A DNA stretch of 64,000 bases, taken from assembly GCF_004297125.1 (NCBI RefSeq), contig NZ_SCVD01000020.1, positions 372,001 through 436,000 on the forward strand, in the 5' to 3' direction. Positions 8,508-16,621 of the stretch are shown here, one piece after another. Within the stretch, counting starts at the first letter, position 1. Every line of letters starts with the position of its first letter. Both the position numbers and the translations under genes were made by a program. The stretch comes from Phenylobacterium sp. Its GTDB lineage: Bacteria > Pseudomonadota > Alphaproteobacteria > Caulobacterales > Caulobacteraceae. The notes beneath the pieces are model-generated. The model did no database searches. It had not been told where the DNA came from and saw nothing but the letters and a program-made list of their open reading frames with translations.

Positions 8508-9377
8508 ATGCCCACGATCACCACCAAGGACGGCGTTGAGATCTTCTACAAGGACTGGGGTTCGGGCCAGCCCATCGTGTTCAGCCATGGCTGGCCGCTG
8601 AGCGCGGACGACTGGGACGCCCAGATGATGTTCTTCGCCAGCAACGGCTACCGCGTCATCGCCCATGACCGCCGGGGCCACGGCCGTTCCACCCAGACCT
8701 GGGACGGCAACGAGATGGACACCTACGCCGACGACCTGCGCGCCCTGGTCCTGGCCCTGGACCTCAAGGACGCCATCCACATCGGCCACTCCACCGGCGG
8801 CGGCGAAGTCGCCCGCTATCTCGGCCGCCACGGGACCGACCGCGCCGCGGCCGCCGTCCTGATCGGCGCCGTGCCGCCGGTGATGGTCAAGAAGGAGAGC
8901 AATCCCGAGGGCCTGCCGATCGAGGTGTTCGACGGCTTCCGCGACGCCGTGCTGGCCGACCGGGCCCAGCTCTACATCGACGTGCCCACCGGCCCCTTCT
9001 ACGGCTTCAATCGCCCGGGCGCGAAGGTCAGCGAGGGCCTGATCCGCAAGTGGTGGCTGCAGGGCATGATGGGCGGCGTGAAGGCCCACTACGACTGCAT
9101 CAAGGCCTTTTCCGAAACCGACTTCACCGAGGACCTGAAGAAGATCGACGTGCCCGTCTTCCTCATGCACGGCGACGACGACCAGATCGTCCCCTACAAG
9201 GACGCGGCGCTGAAGGGCATCAAGCTGCTCCAGAAGGGCACGCTGAAGATCTACCCCGGCCTGCCGCACGGCATGGCCAGCACCCATCCCGACATCATCA
9301 ACAAGGACCTGCTCGCCTGGCTGAAGGGCGAGCTGGAAACCACCGGCCAGTCTGAGGCGGCGCTCCAGCCCGCCTGA
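8508..9377 (+). CDS. Alpha/beta hydrolase, non-heme chloroperoxidase type
   Basis: 289 residues, cytosolic, slightly longer than the usual 275. The opening [26 protein letters not shown] is the signature start of cofactor-free haloperoxidases/esterases. The nucleophile elbow GHSTGGGE puts Ser95 in the catalytic position. HGDDDQIVP supplies the Asp and GLPHGM the His. In vivo these act as esterases or perhydrolases. It stands alone, followed by a strong terminator. Confidence 0.92.
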   Translation: MPTITTKDGVEIFYKDWGSGQPIVFSHGWPLSADDWDAQMMFFASNGYRVIAHDRRGHGRSTQTWDGNEMDTYADDLRALVLALDLKDAIHIGHSTGGGEVARYLGRHGTDRAAAAVLIGAVPPVMVKKESNPEGLPIEVFDGFRDAVLADRAQLYIDVPTGPFYGFNRPGAKVSEGLIRKWWLQGMMGGVKAHYDCIKAFSETDFTEDLKKIDVPVFLMHGDDDQIVPYKDAALKGIKLLQKGTLKIYPGLPHGMASTHPDIINKDLLAWLKGELETTGQSEAALQPA

Positions 9378-9406
9378 CCCTCCCTCCCCCGAGACAGACT
9401 GGCCCT

Positions 9407-9441
9407 GGCGCCGCCGTTCCCCCCGACGGCGGCGCCGTTTT
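9407..9441 (+). terminator. Rho-independent terminator after the alpha/beta hydrolase
   Basis: A perfect 11-bp stem (9407-9417 with 9426-9436), an 8-base loop, then GTTTT. The upstream gene stops at 9377, and the FMN reductase start is only 19 bases further on. Confidence 0.88.
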
Positions 9442-9459
9442 GCGTGCTAGGAAGTGCGC

Positions 9460-10026
9460 ATGGCTGAATCGATCCGAATCCTGGGCGTCGCCGGCAGCTT
9501 GCGCCGCGGCTCCCTGAACCGCGCCCTGCTCCGCGCCGCCGCCGAGCTGGCGCCGGACGGGGTCAGCATCGAGGCCTTCGACCTGCTGGCGGTGCCGCTC
9601 TACGACGGCGACGTGGAAGCGGCCGGCGATCCCGAAGGCGTGGCCGCGTTCAAGGCGGCGATCCGGGCCGCCGACGGCGTGCTGTTCGCCTGTCCCGAGT
9701 ACAACCACGGCGTCCCGGGCGTGATGAAGAACGCCGTCGACTGGGCCTCGCGACCGCCGGCCAGCGCCGCGCTGTCGGGCAAGCCGGTGGGGATCATCGG
9801 CGCCTCGCCCGGCCAGACCGGCAGCGCCCGCGGCCAGAGCCAGCTTCGCCAGGCCTTCGAGTTCACCAACTCCTACTGCATGCCGCAGCCCGAGATCCTG
9901 GTGTTCCGCGCGCACGAGAAGTTCGACGCCGAAGGCCGGCTGGTCGACGAGAACACCCGCAAATACCTGGCCCGTTACCTCGCCGCCCTCGCCGCCTGGA
10001 TCGGCCGGTTCCGCGACGGGGGCTGA
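9460..10026 (+). CDS. NAD(P)H-dependent FMN reductase (flavodoxin-fold)
   Basis: 188 residues. The ATG at 9460 is chosen over a GTG six bases earlier because AGGAAG sits at proper spacing. The phosphate-binding loop GSLRRGSLNRALL and the flavin-contact motif PEYNHGVPGVMKN (Pro79-Asn91) identify the NADPH-dependent FMN reductase/ArsH-ChrR-like family. It reduces FMN or quinones with NAD(P)H in the cytosol. No partner monooxygenase is adjacent. Confidence 0.92.
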   Translation: MAESIRILGVAGSLRRGSLNRALLRAAAELAPDGVSIEAFDLLAVPLYDGDVEAAGDPEGVAAFKAAIRAADGVLFACPEYNHGVPGVMKNAVDWASRPPASAALSGKPVGIIGASPGQTGSARGQSQLRQAFEFTNSYCMPQPEILVFRAHEKFDAEGRLVDENTRKYLARYLAALAAWIGRFRDGG

Positions 10027-10118
10027 CGGCGGGGCAAATCCCCGCGATTGTGGCGCGTCCGACATGGGCTCGCCGCTTTGCGGGGCGAGGAGCGGACGTT
10101 CGTCGGTCGGGAACAGGC

Positions 10119-10817
10119 ATGCGTATCAGGAACTGGATCGCCCTTGTGGGCGCGGCGCTGGTGGCCAGCGGTTGCGCCGGAGGCCGGGGCGGCGGTCCCC
10201 CGCCCGGCTTCGGCGACGATGACGACGGCGACGGCCCGCCCCGGCCGCGGGCCCAGCTGTTCATCAGTCCCGCCGGACAGCCGTTCCGCGCCCCGGCCGG
10301 CCAGCCCTATCCCGTGGCCGTCTGGTTCGCCCAGGCCGACGCCAATCACGACGGCCGCCTGACCCGCGACGAGTTCCGCGCCGACGCCGATCTCTGGTTC
10401 AAGGCCCTGGACGTCGACGGCGACGGCCAGGGTAGCATGCCCGAGGTCACCCGCTGGGAGGAGGAGCTGGTCCCCGAGATCACCCGTTCCGGCCTGGGGA
10501 TGCGCGGCGCGTCCGGCCGGCCGACCGCGGCCAAGCGCAACACCCTGGACACCCGGCTGCAGGGCGCGGCGGCCTACAGCCTGATCAACGAGCCGCACCC
10601 GATCCGCGGCGCCGACAGCGACTTCTCGTTTGGGGTCAGTCGCGCCGAGTGGCGTGTCGCCAGCGACCGCCGCTTCGCCCTGCTGGACGTGGACGGCGAC
10701 GGCGCCCTGCTGCTCACCGACCTCAAGGCCACGCCGGCCCAGACCATGGCGGCCATGCGGCCCGGCAAACGCACCGGGCCGCGCCCGCCCGAGGGTGGCC
10801 AGCGCCGGCGGCGCTAG
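10119..10817 (+). CDS. EF-hand calcium-binding lipoprotein
   Basis: 232 residues. The ATG at 10119 gives a lipoprotein signal ending in ASGC, so Cys19 should be lipidated; an upstream in-frame ATG would bury this signal. A Gly/Pro/Asp-rich linker follows. Three EF-hand loops are visible: D74-E85 (DANHDGRLTRDE), D98-E109 (DVDGDGQGSMPE) and D190-D201 (DVDGDGALLLTD, last position Asp rather than Glu). Likely a periplasmic or membrane-anchored Ca2+-binding protein of unknown partner. Its stop shares a CTAG with the convergent GH43 gene. Confidence 0.85.
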   Translation: MRIRNWIALVGAALVASGCAGGRGGGPPPGFGDDDDGDGPPRPRAQLFISPAGQPFRAPAGQPYPVAVWFAQADANHDGRLTRDEFRADADLWFKALDVDGDGQGSMPEVTRWEEELVPEITRSGLGMRGASGRPTAAKRNTLDTRLQGAAAYSLINEPHPIRGADSDFSFGVSRAEWRVASDRRFALLDVDGDGALLLTDLKATPAQTMAAMRPGKRTGPRPPEGGQRRRR

Positions 10818-12433
10818 GGTTCGAAGTCCCGCTCGCGGTAATCGAACCAATCGAAGTCGGCCGGCCTGGCCGTCCCGGCGGTGTCCTGGCAGGCCACGCC
10901 CACGAAGGCCCCGGTGAAGTTGGGCGTGCCCGGCGCCGCGGCCTCGTCGGAGAGGATCGAGGCGTCGAACACCTCCGGCAGGCGGGTCCAGCCCTCAGCG
11001 CCGGCTGGCCGGAAGGCGAACCGCAGCCGCTCGAAATCCATGTCGACGCGCAGCTCGACCGGCCCCGGCCCGACCGGGATCGGCGCGGTGAAGGCGTCCG
11101 CCTGCGGGCTGTCCGGCAGCGCCGACATCACCTGGACGCAGCGGCCCAGCGCCGCGTCGTGAGTGACCATCAGGTAGTGGAACTTCGAGCCGTTGTAGTA
11201 GCAGACCAGCCCGGCGGCCTGCTGGTAGTGGGCCGGCTCGAAATCCATCCGCGTGCCGGCGGTGTAGCAGAAGGCCTGCTGGCGGCGCGCCACCAGCGCC
11301 TGGCGGAACAGGCTGCCCAGGCTCTCCCGGCCGAAGAGCCGCAGGTGGCCGGGGCGGTCGTTCAGGCTGAACAGCTCCTCCGGATAGGGCGAGCGCAGCC
11401 ACTGGAAATCGATGGGCAGCTCCGGGCCGTCGAAGTCCGATCGCTCCGGCGGCGTCGGCCAGGGATGCGGCGGCAGGTCCGGCGCTTCGACCTCCAGCTC
11501 CGGCGTGCCGCGCCGATCGAGGGTGCGCAACCAGCCGTCATCGCCCCAGACCATCCGCTGGATCGCCGTCTCCCGGCCCAGGATGCAGCGGCCCCGGTTC
11601 GGGATCGGCCGGCCGCACAGGTAGACGGCGTAGGTCTCCCCGGATTGCGTCTCCACCAGGTCGGCGTGGCCGGCGCGCTGCAGCGGCGCGTCGGGCCGGT
11701 CGCGGCTCGTCAGGATCTGGCGCTCGGGATGCAGCTCGTACGGCCCCCAGAGGCTTCGGGCGCGGGCCAGGGTCGCCGCATGGCCGAAGCCCGTCCCGCC
11801 CTCGGCGGTCAGCAGGTAGCACCAGCCGTCGCGGCGGTAGAGGTGCGGCGCCTCGGTCAGGCCCAGTTCGGTCCCTTCGAAGATCACCCGCCGCTCGCCC
11901 ACCAGCCGCCGTTCGGCCGGCGAATATTCCTGGGCGACGATGCCGGCGAAGCGGTTGCGCCCGGGCCGGTGGTCCCAGAGCATGTTCACGAGATACTTCC
12001 GCCCGTCGTCGTCGTGGAACAGCGACGGATCGAAGCCGCTGGAGTTCAGGTGGACGGGATCGGACCACGGCCCCTCGATGCTCGGCGCGGTCACCAGGTA
12101 GTTGTGGAAGTCCCTGAGCGACGCGCCCGAGGCGCCGCCCACCGTGGTCCGGCCATACCGCTTCACGTCGGTGTAGATCAGGTGGAACAGGCCCTCGGCA
12201 TGGGTCAGGCACGGCGCCCAGACGCCGCCGGAATCCGAGTCGCCCCGCATGTCGAGCTGGCTGGAGCGGCTCAGCGGCCGGCCGATCAGCCGCCAGTTCG
12301 CCAGGTCGCGGGAATGGTGGATCTGGACGCCCGGGAACCACTCGAAGGTCGAGGTGGCGATGTAGTAGTCGTCGCAGACCCGCACGATGGACGGGTCGGG
12401 GTTGAACCCCTTCAGGATCGGGTTGCGGATCAT
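10814..12433 (-). CDS. Cytosolic GH43 beta-xylosidase (XynB type)
   Basis: 539 residues, no signal peptide. It opens with NPILKGFNPDPSIVR. The expected GH43 triad is in place: general base Asp13, pKa modulator Asp135 (GFDPSLF) and general acid Glu194 (TEAPHL). The C-terminal beta-sandwich ends in FDWFDYRERDFEP, typical of the two-domain xylosidases that split xylobiose and xylo-oligomers to xylose. The start overlaps the upstream MFS stop by 4 bases (ATGA). It is the last gene of a transporter-transporter-xylosidase operon led by an AGCGCT operator, which supports intracellular xylo-oligosaccharide use. Confidence 0.93.
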   Translation of the reverse strand: MIRNPILKGFNPDPSIVRVCDDYYIATSTFEWFPGVQIHHSRDLANWRLIGRPLSRSSQLDMRGDSDSGGVWAPCLTHAEGLFHLIYTDVKRYGRTTVGGASGASLRDFHNYLVTAPSIEGPWSDPVHLNSSGFDPSLFHDDDGRKYLVNMLWDHRPGRNRFAGIVAQEYSPAERRLVGERRVIFEGTELGLTEAPHLYRRDGWCYLLTAEGGTGFGHAATLARARSLWGPYELHPERQILTSRDRPDAPLQRAGHADLVETQSGETYAVYLCGRPIPNRGRCILGRETAIQRMVWGDDGWLRTLDRRGTPELEVEAPDLPPHPWPTPPERSDFDGPELPIDFQWLRSPYPEELFSLNDRPGHLRLFGRESLGSLFRQALVARRQQAFCYTAGTRMDFEPAHYQQAAGLVCYYNGSKFHYLMVTHDAALGRCVQVMSALPDSPQADAFTAPIPVGPGPVELRVDMDFERLRFAFRPAGAEGWTRLPEVFDASILSDEAAAPGTPNFTGAFVGVACQDTAGTARPADFDWFDYRERDFEP

Positions 12434-13674
12434 GCCGGACGGTTCTTGACGAGGGTCCAAAGGACGACGGCGCCGGCGATGTCGAGCAGCCCCAGCGCGA
12501 GGAAGAACGGGTCGTAGCCCACCGTGGCGACCAACCCGCCGATGGCCAGCGAGAACAGCAGCACGCCCAGGTTCCCGCACGTCCCCGCCATGCCGGCCAC
12601 CGTCGCCACCTCGCTGCGCTTGAAGAGGTCCGACGCCATGGTGATCACGGTCACCGAAAGTGTCTGGTGGGCGAAGCCGCCCAGGCACAGCAGCGCGATG
12701 GCGGCGTAGGGGCTCTCCACCCGGCCCACGAACATCATGCCGGTCATCATCAGGGCGCCAAGCGTGAACGCGCCGCGCCGGGCGTTGATCAGGCTGACGC
12801 CGCGCCGCTGCAGGAACAGCACCACTGCCGGCCCGAACAGGCAGCCCAGGTCGGCGGCCAGGAACGGCAGCCAGGCGAACAGCGCGATCTGCTTCAGGTC
12901 GAAGCCGCGGGTCTGGACCAGGTACAGCGGGACCCAGAACGACAGCGTGCCCCAGGTGGGGTCGGCCAGCAGGCGGGGGATGGCGATGCCCCAGAAGTCA
13001 CGGCGGCGCAGCAGCTTCAGCATCGACGGCCGCGCGCCGTCGTCGGCCAGATCCTTCTCCTGGCCCGCCTCGATCAGCTCACGCTCGGCGGGCGACAGCC
13101 GCGGATGGCGCTCGGCGGGATGGAAGAACCACAGCCACACGGCCGCCCAGACCAGGCCCACGAAACCGGTGATCACGAAGGCGGCGCGCCAGTCGTAGGC
13201 CAGGATCGCCCAGGCCACGAGCGGCGGCGCCAGCATGCTGCCGAGCGAGGCGCCGATGTTGTAGAACCCGCCCGCGAAGCCCCGTTCCCGCGCCGGGAAC
13301 CAGGTGGCGACCACCTTCATCCCGCCCGGGCCGGCCGATCCCTCCGCGAACCCCAAGAGGCCGCGCAGCACCGCGAAGACCGGCCAGGTGCTGGCCAGCC
13401 CGTGCGCCATGGAGATCACCGACCAGGCGCCCGCGAACAGCGCCAGGCCGTACTTGAGGCCCACGCTGTCCAGGATATAGCCCACCGCCGGCTGCAGGAT
13501 GATTCCCGCCTGGAAGGCGGCGGTGATCCAGCCGTACTGCTGCTCGGTGATGCTGAGCTCGGCCAGCATGGTGGGCGCCGCGACGCCCATGACCGAGCGG
13601 GTCAGGTAGTTCAGCATCGCGCCCAGCATCACCAGGCCGACGATCCACCAGCGTAGGGCCTTGAGGGTCTTCAT
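12430..13674 (-). CDS. MFS transporter, hexuronate/anion-sugar symporter type
   Basis: 414 residues with about 12 membrane segments. The opening KALRWWIVGLVMLGAMLNYLTRSVMGVAAPTM and GFAEGSAGPGGMK resemble the ExuT/anion:cation symporter branch, which takes up glucuronate, galacturonate or related acids. Here it lies between a sugar porter (22-base gap) and a GH43 xylosidase (4-base overlap). A plausible cargo is therefore an acidic or neutral xylo-oligosaccharide, aldouronate or free uronate. Direction and substrate are inference from family and context. Confidence 0.85.
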   Translation of the reverse strand: MKTLKALRWWIVGLVMLGAMLNYLTRSVMGVAAPTMLAELSITEQQYGWITAAFQAGIILQPAVGYILDSVGLKYGLALFAGAWSVISMAHGLASTWPVFAVLRGLLGFAEGSAGPGGMKVVATWFPARERGFAGGFYNIGASLGSMLAPPLVAWAILAYDWRAAFVITGFVGLVWAAVWLWFFHPAERHPRLSPAERELIEAGQEKDLADDGARPSMLKLLRRRDFWGIAIPRLLADPTWGTLSFWVPLYLVQTRGFDLKQIALFAWLPFLAADLGCLFGPAVVLFLQRRGVSLINARRGAFTLGALMMTGMMFVGRVESPYAAIALLCLGGFAHQTLSVTVITMASDLFKRSEVATVAGMAGTCGNLGVLLFSLAIGGLVATVGYDPFFLALGLLDIAGAVVLWTLVKNRPA

Positions 13675-13696
13675 GGGACGGGCCCGAAGCGAGCGC

Positions 13697-15133
13697 TCAG
13701 CCCGTCATCGCCTCCAGTTCCTTGCCGCGGGTCTCGGTGACCATGGCGCGGACGAAGAACAGCGAGACCAGCGCGCTCAGGGCGTAGAAGCCGTAGGTGG
13801 GCGCCAGGCCCAGCGTCGTGGCCAGGACCGGGAAGCTGACCGAGATCCCGAAGTTGGCGATCCACTGGGCGAAGCCGGCCACCGCGAGCCCCGAGCCGCG
13901 GATCTGGTTCGGGAACATCTCGCCCAGCATGACCCACATCACCGGGCCCCAGCTCAGGTTGAAGAACACCACATAGGCGTTGGCGGCGATCAGGGCGGCC
14001 AGGCCCGGGCCGTCGGCCAGGTGCAGGGCGCCGTCGACCATGGCGGCGGTAGAGAAGGCCCAGGCCATCACGGTCAGGGTCACCGCCATGCCCGCCGAGC
14101 CGATCAGCAGAAGCGGCTTGCGGCCGATCTTGTCGATCAGGGTGATGGTGGCCAGGCACGCCAGGATCGACAGCGAGCCCGACAAGATGTTGATCTTCAG
14201 CGCGTCGTCCTCGCTGAAGCCCACCGACTGCCAGAGCACCGCGCCGTAGTAGAAGACGATGTTGATGCCGACGAGCTGCTGGAACACCGCCAGGCCGATC
14301 CCGGTCCACACGATCGGGCGGATCTTGCCGGTGGTCTTGTCCACCAGGTCCCTGAGCGTCGGGCGGTGATGGTCGGCGGCCAGCGAGCCGCGGATTTCAA
14401 CCACCTTTCGCTCCGCCTCGCCCGCGCCGAACAGGCGGGTGAGCACGACCAGGGCTGCGCCCTCCTTGCCCTTGGCGACCAGGTAGCGCGGGCTCTCGGG
14501 GATCAGCAGCAGGGTGAGCAGGAAGATCCCGGCGGGAATGACCTGCATCCAGAACATCCAGCGCCAGGCCGGATAGCCCATCCAGAACTCGGCGGTGGAG
14601 CCGCCGGCCGTCGCGGCCAGCGCGTAGTTCGCCACGAAGGCCCCGGTCAGGCCGGTGATGATCATGATCTGCTGGACGCTGGAGAGCCTTCCCCGGATCG
14701 CCGCCGGCGTCACCTCCGAGATATAGACCGGCGACAGCACGCTGGCCGCGCCGACGCCGACGCCGCCGATGAACCGGGCGATCACGAAGATCAGCGAGCT
14801 GTCGGCGGCGCCCGCGCCCAGGGCGCTGACGATGAACAGCGCCGCGGCGATCATCATCACCGTGCGCCGCCCGATCAGGTCGGCGAGCCGGCCTGCCAAA
14901 AAGGCGCCGACGGCGCAGCCCAGCAGGATGGCGCCGACATTGAAGCCGGTGCCCAGCTTGGAGAGGTTGAAGGCCCGCTCCAACCCGTCCTGGGTGCCGT
15001 TGATGACGCCGCTGTCGTAGCCGAACATGAAGCCGCCGATGGTGGCGACGGCCACGATGGCGGCGATGAAGGCCATGTTGACGCGGGCGCTATCCCCCGT
15101 CCCGGCGCCGGCCGGACTGCTGGTGGCGGACAA
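13697..15133 (-). CDS. xylE: Sugar porter MFS transporter, probable D-xylose:H+ symporter
   Basis: 478 residues, 12 membrane segments. Sugar-porter signatures are present: GRLADLIGRR after helix 2 (81-90), the RGRLSS loop, PESPRYL before the central loop, QQLVGINIVFYYG in helix 7 and a C-terminal ETRGKELE (usual PETKG variant). This is the XylE/GlcP/galactose-proton family. Its place in an operon with a xylosidase, behind a perfect AGCGCT palindrome also found at xylX, points to xylose. The symbol is by analogy with the Caulobacter xylose transporter. Confidence 0.85.
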   Translation of the reverse strand: MSATSSPAGAGTGDSARVNMAFIAAIVAVATIGGFMFGYDSGVINGTQDGLERAFNLSKLGTGFNVGAILLGCAVGAFLAGRLADLIGRRTVMMIAAALFIVSALGAGAADSSLIFVIARFIGGVGVGAASVLSPVYISEVTPAAIRGRLSSVQQIMIITGLTGAFVANYALAATAGGSTAEFWMGYPAWRWMFWMQVIPAGIFLLTLLLIPESPRYLVAKGKEGAALVVLTRLFGAGEAERKVVEIRGSLAADHHRPTLRDLVDKTTGKIRPIVWTGIGLAVFQQLVGINIVFYYGAVLWQSVGFSEDDALKINILSGSLSILACLATITLIDKIGRKPLLLIGSAGMAVTLTVMAWAFSTAAMVDGALHLADGPGLAALIAANAYVVFFNLSWGPVMWVMLGEMFPNQIRGSGLAVAGFAQWIANFGISVSFPVLATTLGLAPTYGFYALSALVSLFFVRAMVTETRGKELEAMTG

Positions 15134-15225
15134 TTGAGATCACCCTTCCCTGGCGGGCGTCGGCCCGCGGTTTCCTCGCGATGGCGCAGCGGCTCTTCGG
15201 CCGCCGACGCCCGAACGCACACTTG

Positions 15226-15241
15226 ATGATAGCGCTATCAT
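15226..15241. promoter_or_regulatory. Perfect 16-bp LacI-type operator upstream of the xylose-transport operon
   Basis: ATGATAGCGCTATCAT is an exact palindrome of the LacI-family class. It lies 93 bases before the transporter start. On the minus strand TTGACC (15242-15247) abuts it as a possible -35, so a bound repressor would block the promoter. The likely ligand is the xylR-like regulator at 24010-25059. A one-mismatch copy of the other operator type (GGTTTGACC, 15255-15263) lies just upstream. Confidence 0.8.
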
Positions 15242-15374
15242 GGTCAAGTCCAATGGTTTGACCTTGGCTCGATCCCAGGAGCGGGCGCCCTCACCTGCGC
15301 GCCACTTCGGCCGTCCTGGCGGCGGCGCGCAAGTTGCATCGGGTCCGGCCAGTTGCATCGAATAGGGACGGCCC

Positions 15375-15563
15375 ATGATCCGCTGGAAACGTTTGGCGCC
15401 GTTCTTCCTGCTCGGGCCGGTCTCCGGGCCGCTGATCGCCGGCGTGGTGTTCAATCTCCGCGAAGGCCGTCCGGTGCTGGCGCTGCTCTACACGGTCGCC
15501 CTGATCGAGTTCATCGTGCTCCTGCCCGTCATCGTGGCGCATCTCGGCGTGAAGCTGCTCTAG
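15375..15563 (+). CDS. Small two-helix membrane protein, unknown function
   Basis: 62 residues. The start follows AGGGA at suitable spacing. It has a short basic N-terminus (MIRWKRLAPFF) and two hydrophobic helices (about 9-26 and 35-60) joined by a charged loop (NLREGRP). No recognised family. It is oriented like the CPBP protease gene 87 bases downstream and may share its transcript. It is supported only by ribosome site, hydrophobic pattern and lack of a competing gene. Confidence 0.5.
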   Translation: MIRWKRLAPFFLLGPVSGPLIAGVVFNLREGRPVLALLYTVALIEFIVLLPVIVAHLGVKLL

Positions 15564-15650
15564 TAACAAAGCCTGCACCAAGCCTGCGGCATCCTTCGCA
15601 TCGACAGCCGCCGTGCGCGCGGCGCCAGGCGGCGGGGTAGCTGAGGGAAA

Positions 15651-16604
15651 ATGGCCGACGATCCAGCCGAGCGCCTGGCTTTCCCATTTCTGGACAAGGC
15701 CGGCCCCGCCGAGCGCGGCCTCGTTCGGGTTTGCGTGACCGTGGCGCTTGGGGCCGCCGCCGGCCTCCTCGCCGCCCTTTCCGCTGCGACGCTGCTGCAT
15801 CTCATCGCCGCGGGGCTCTGGTCGGCGACGACCGGCGCCGGCTTCCTGGCCTCGATCAATCTCCTGACCGAGGCCGACCGCCCCGATCGGTCGTTGCTGA
15901 GCTACACCTATGAACTCGCGATGGTCGGCGGCGCCTCGATCTCGGCGGCCGGCGCCTTCATCGCCGTCGCCGCACGACGGGCAGGACGGCCGATGCGAAC
16001 CTTCCTCACCGTGGCGCCGCGCTTCCGCTGGCGGCAGGCCCTCGCCGGCCTGCTCATCTTCCTGCCGGTGGTGGCGGCCGAGATCTGGCTGGACGGCGTC
16101 GTCCACCCTCCCACCGATCCCGCGCCGGTGGCGACGCCCGGCGCGTCCGTAGGGGATCGGCTGATCTACGTCGCCGCCGCCGCGGGATTCCTCTGGCTCG
16201 CCGCCCTGGCGGAGGAGGTGCTGTTCCGGGGCTGGCTGCTGCAACAGGCGCGCGCCTTCACCCGCAGCGTCGCGGTGATCGTCGCGATCAACGCCGTCGC
16301 CTTTTCCCTGGCCCACGGCGACCCCAGCGTGGGCGGCCTCGTCACGCGCCTGGCCCTCGGCATCGGCTGGGCCTGGATCGTCCTGCGGCTGGACGGCGTG
16401 GAGTTCGCGGCCGGGGCGCACCTGGCCAACAACCTCGGCCTCGCCCTGCTGGCAAAGCCCGTCCTCCTGACCCAGTCCGCGCCGCAGCCCTTCGAGCCCC
16501 TGTCCGTCGCCCTTCAGGTCGGAACCGTCGCGGCGCTGGCCTGGGGCGTGGAGTGGTGGGTGCGCCGCGGGTCGGCCGCCCAGGTTCTCGCCTACCGCGG
16601 CTGA
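15651..16604 (+). CDS. CPBP-family intramembrane metalloprotease (CAAX protease/Abi)
   Basis: 317 residues with several membrane helices. The three conserved motifs are present: EEVLFRGW (Glu188-Glu189, Arg193), His222 in SLAHGDPS and His257 in HLANN, which together coordinate the metal and activate water. Family members process prenylated or membrane peptides or act in bacteriocin immunity. The substrate is unknown, and there is no bacteriocin gene here. The stop codon lies in the arm of a hairpin shared with xylD. Confidence 0.88.
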   Translation: MADDPAERLAFPFLDKAGPAERGLVRVCVTVALGAAAGLLAALSAATLLHLIAAGLWSATTGAGFLASINLLTEADRPDRSLLSYTYELAMVGGASISAAGAFIAVAARRAGRPMRTFLTVAPRFRWRQALAGLLIFLPVVAAEIWLDGVVHPPTDPAPVATPGASVGDRLIYVAAAAGFLWLAALAEEVLFRGWLLQQARAFTRSVAVIVAINAVAFSLAHGDPSVGGLVTRLALGIGWAWIVLRLDGVEFAAGAHLANNLGLALLAKPVLLTQSAPQPFEPLSVALQVGTVAALAWGVEWWVRRGSAAQVLAYRG

Positions 16605-16621
16605 TCCGCCAGACGGATCAG
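16601..16621. terminator. Symmetric hairpin between convergent CPBP and xylD genes
   Basis: CTGATCCG (16601-16608) pairs perfectly with CGGATCAG (16614-16621) around a 5-base loop. The left arm carries the TGA of the protease gene, and the right arm carries the reverse-strand TGA of xylD. There is no T-run, so strength as a terminator is uncertain. Confidence 0.55.

Noticed and set aside
13685..13696. GAGCGCTC between the two MFS genes as a possible operator
   Set aside because: The flanks do not match the longer palindrome and the two genes are only 22 bases apart within one operon.
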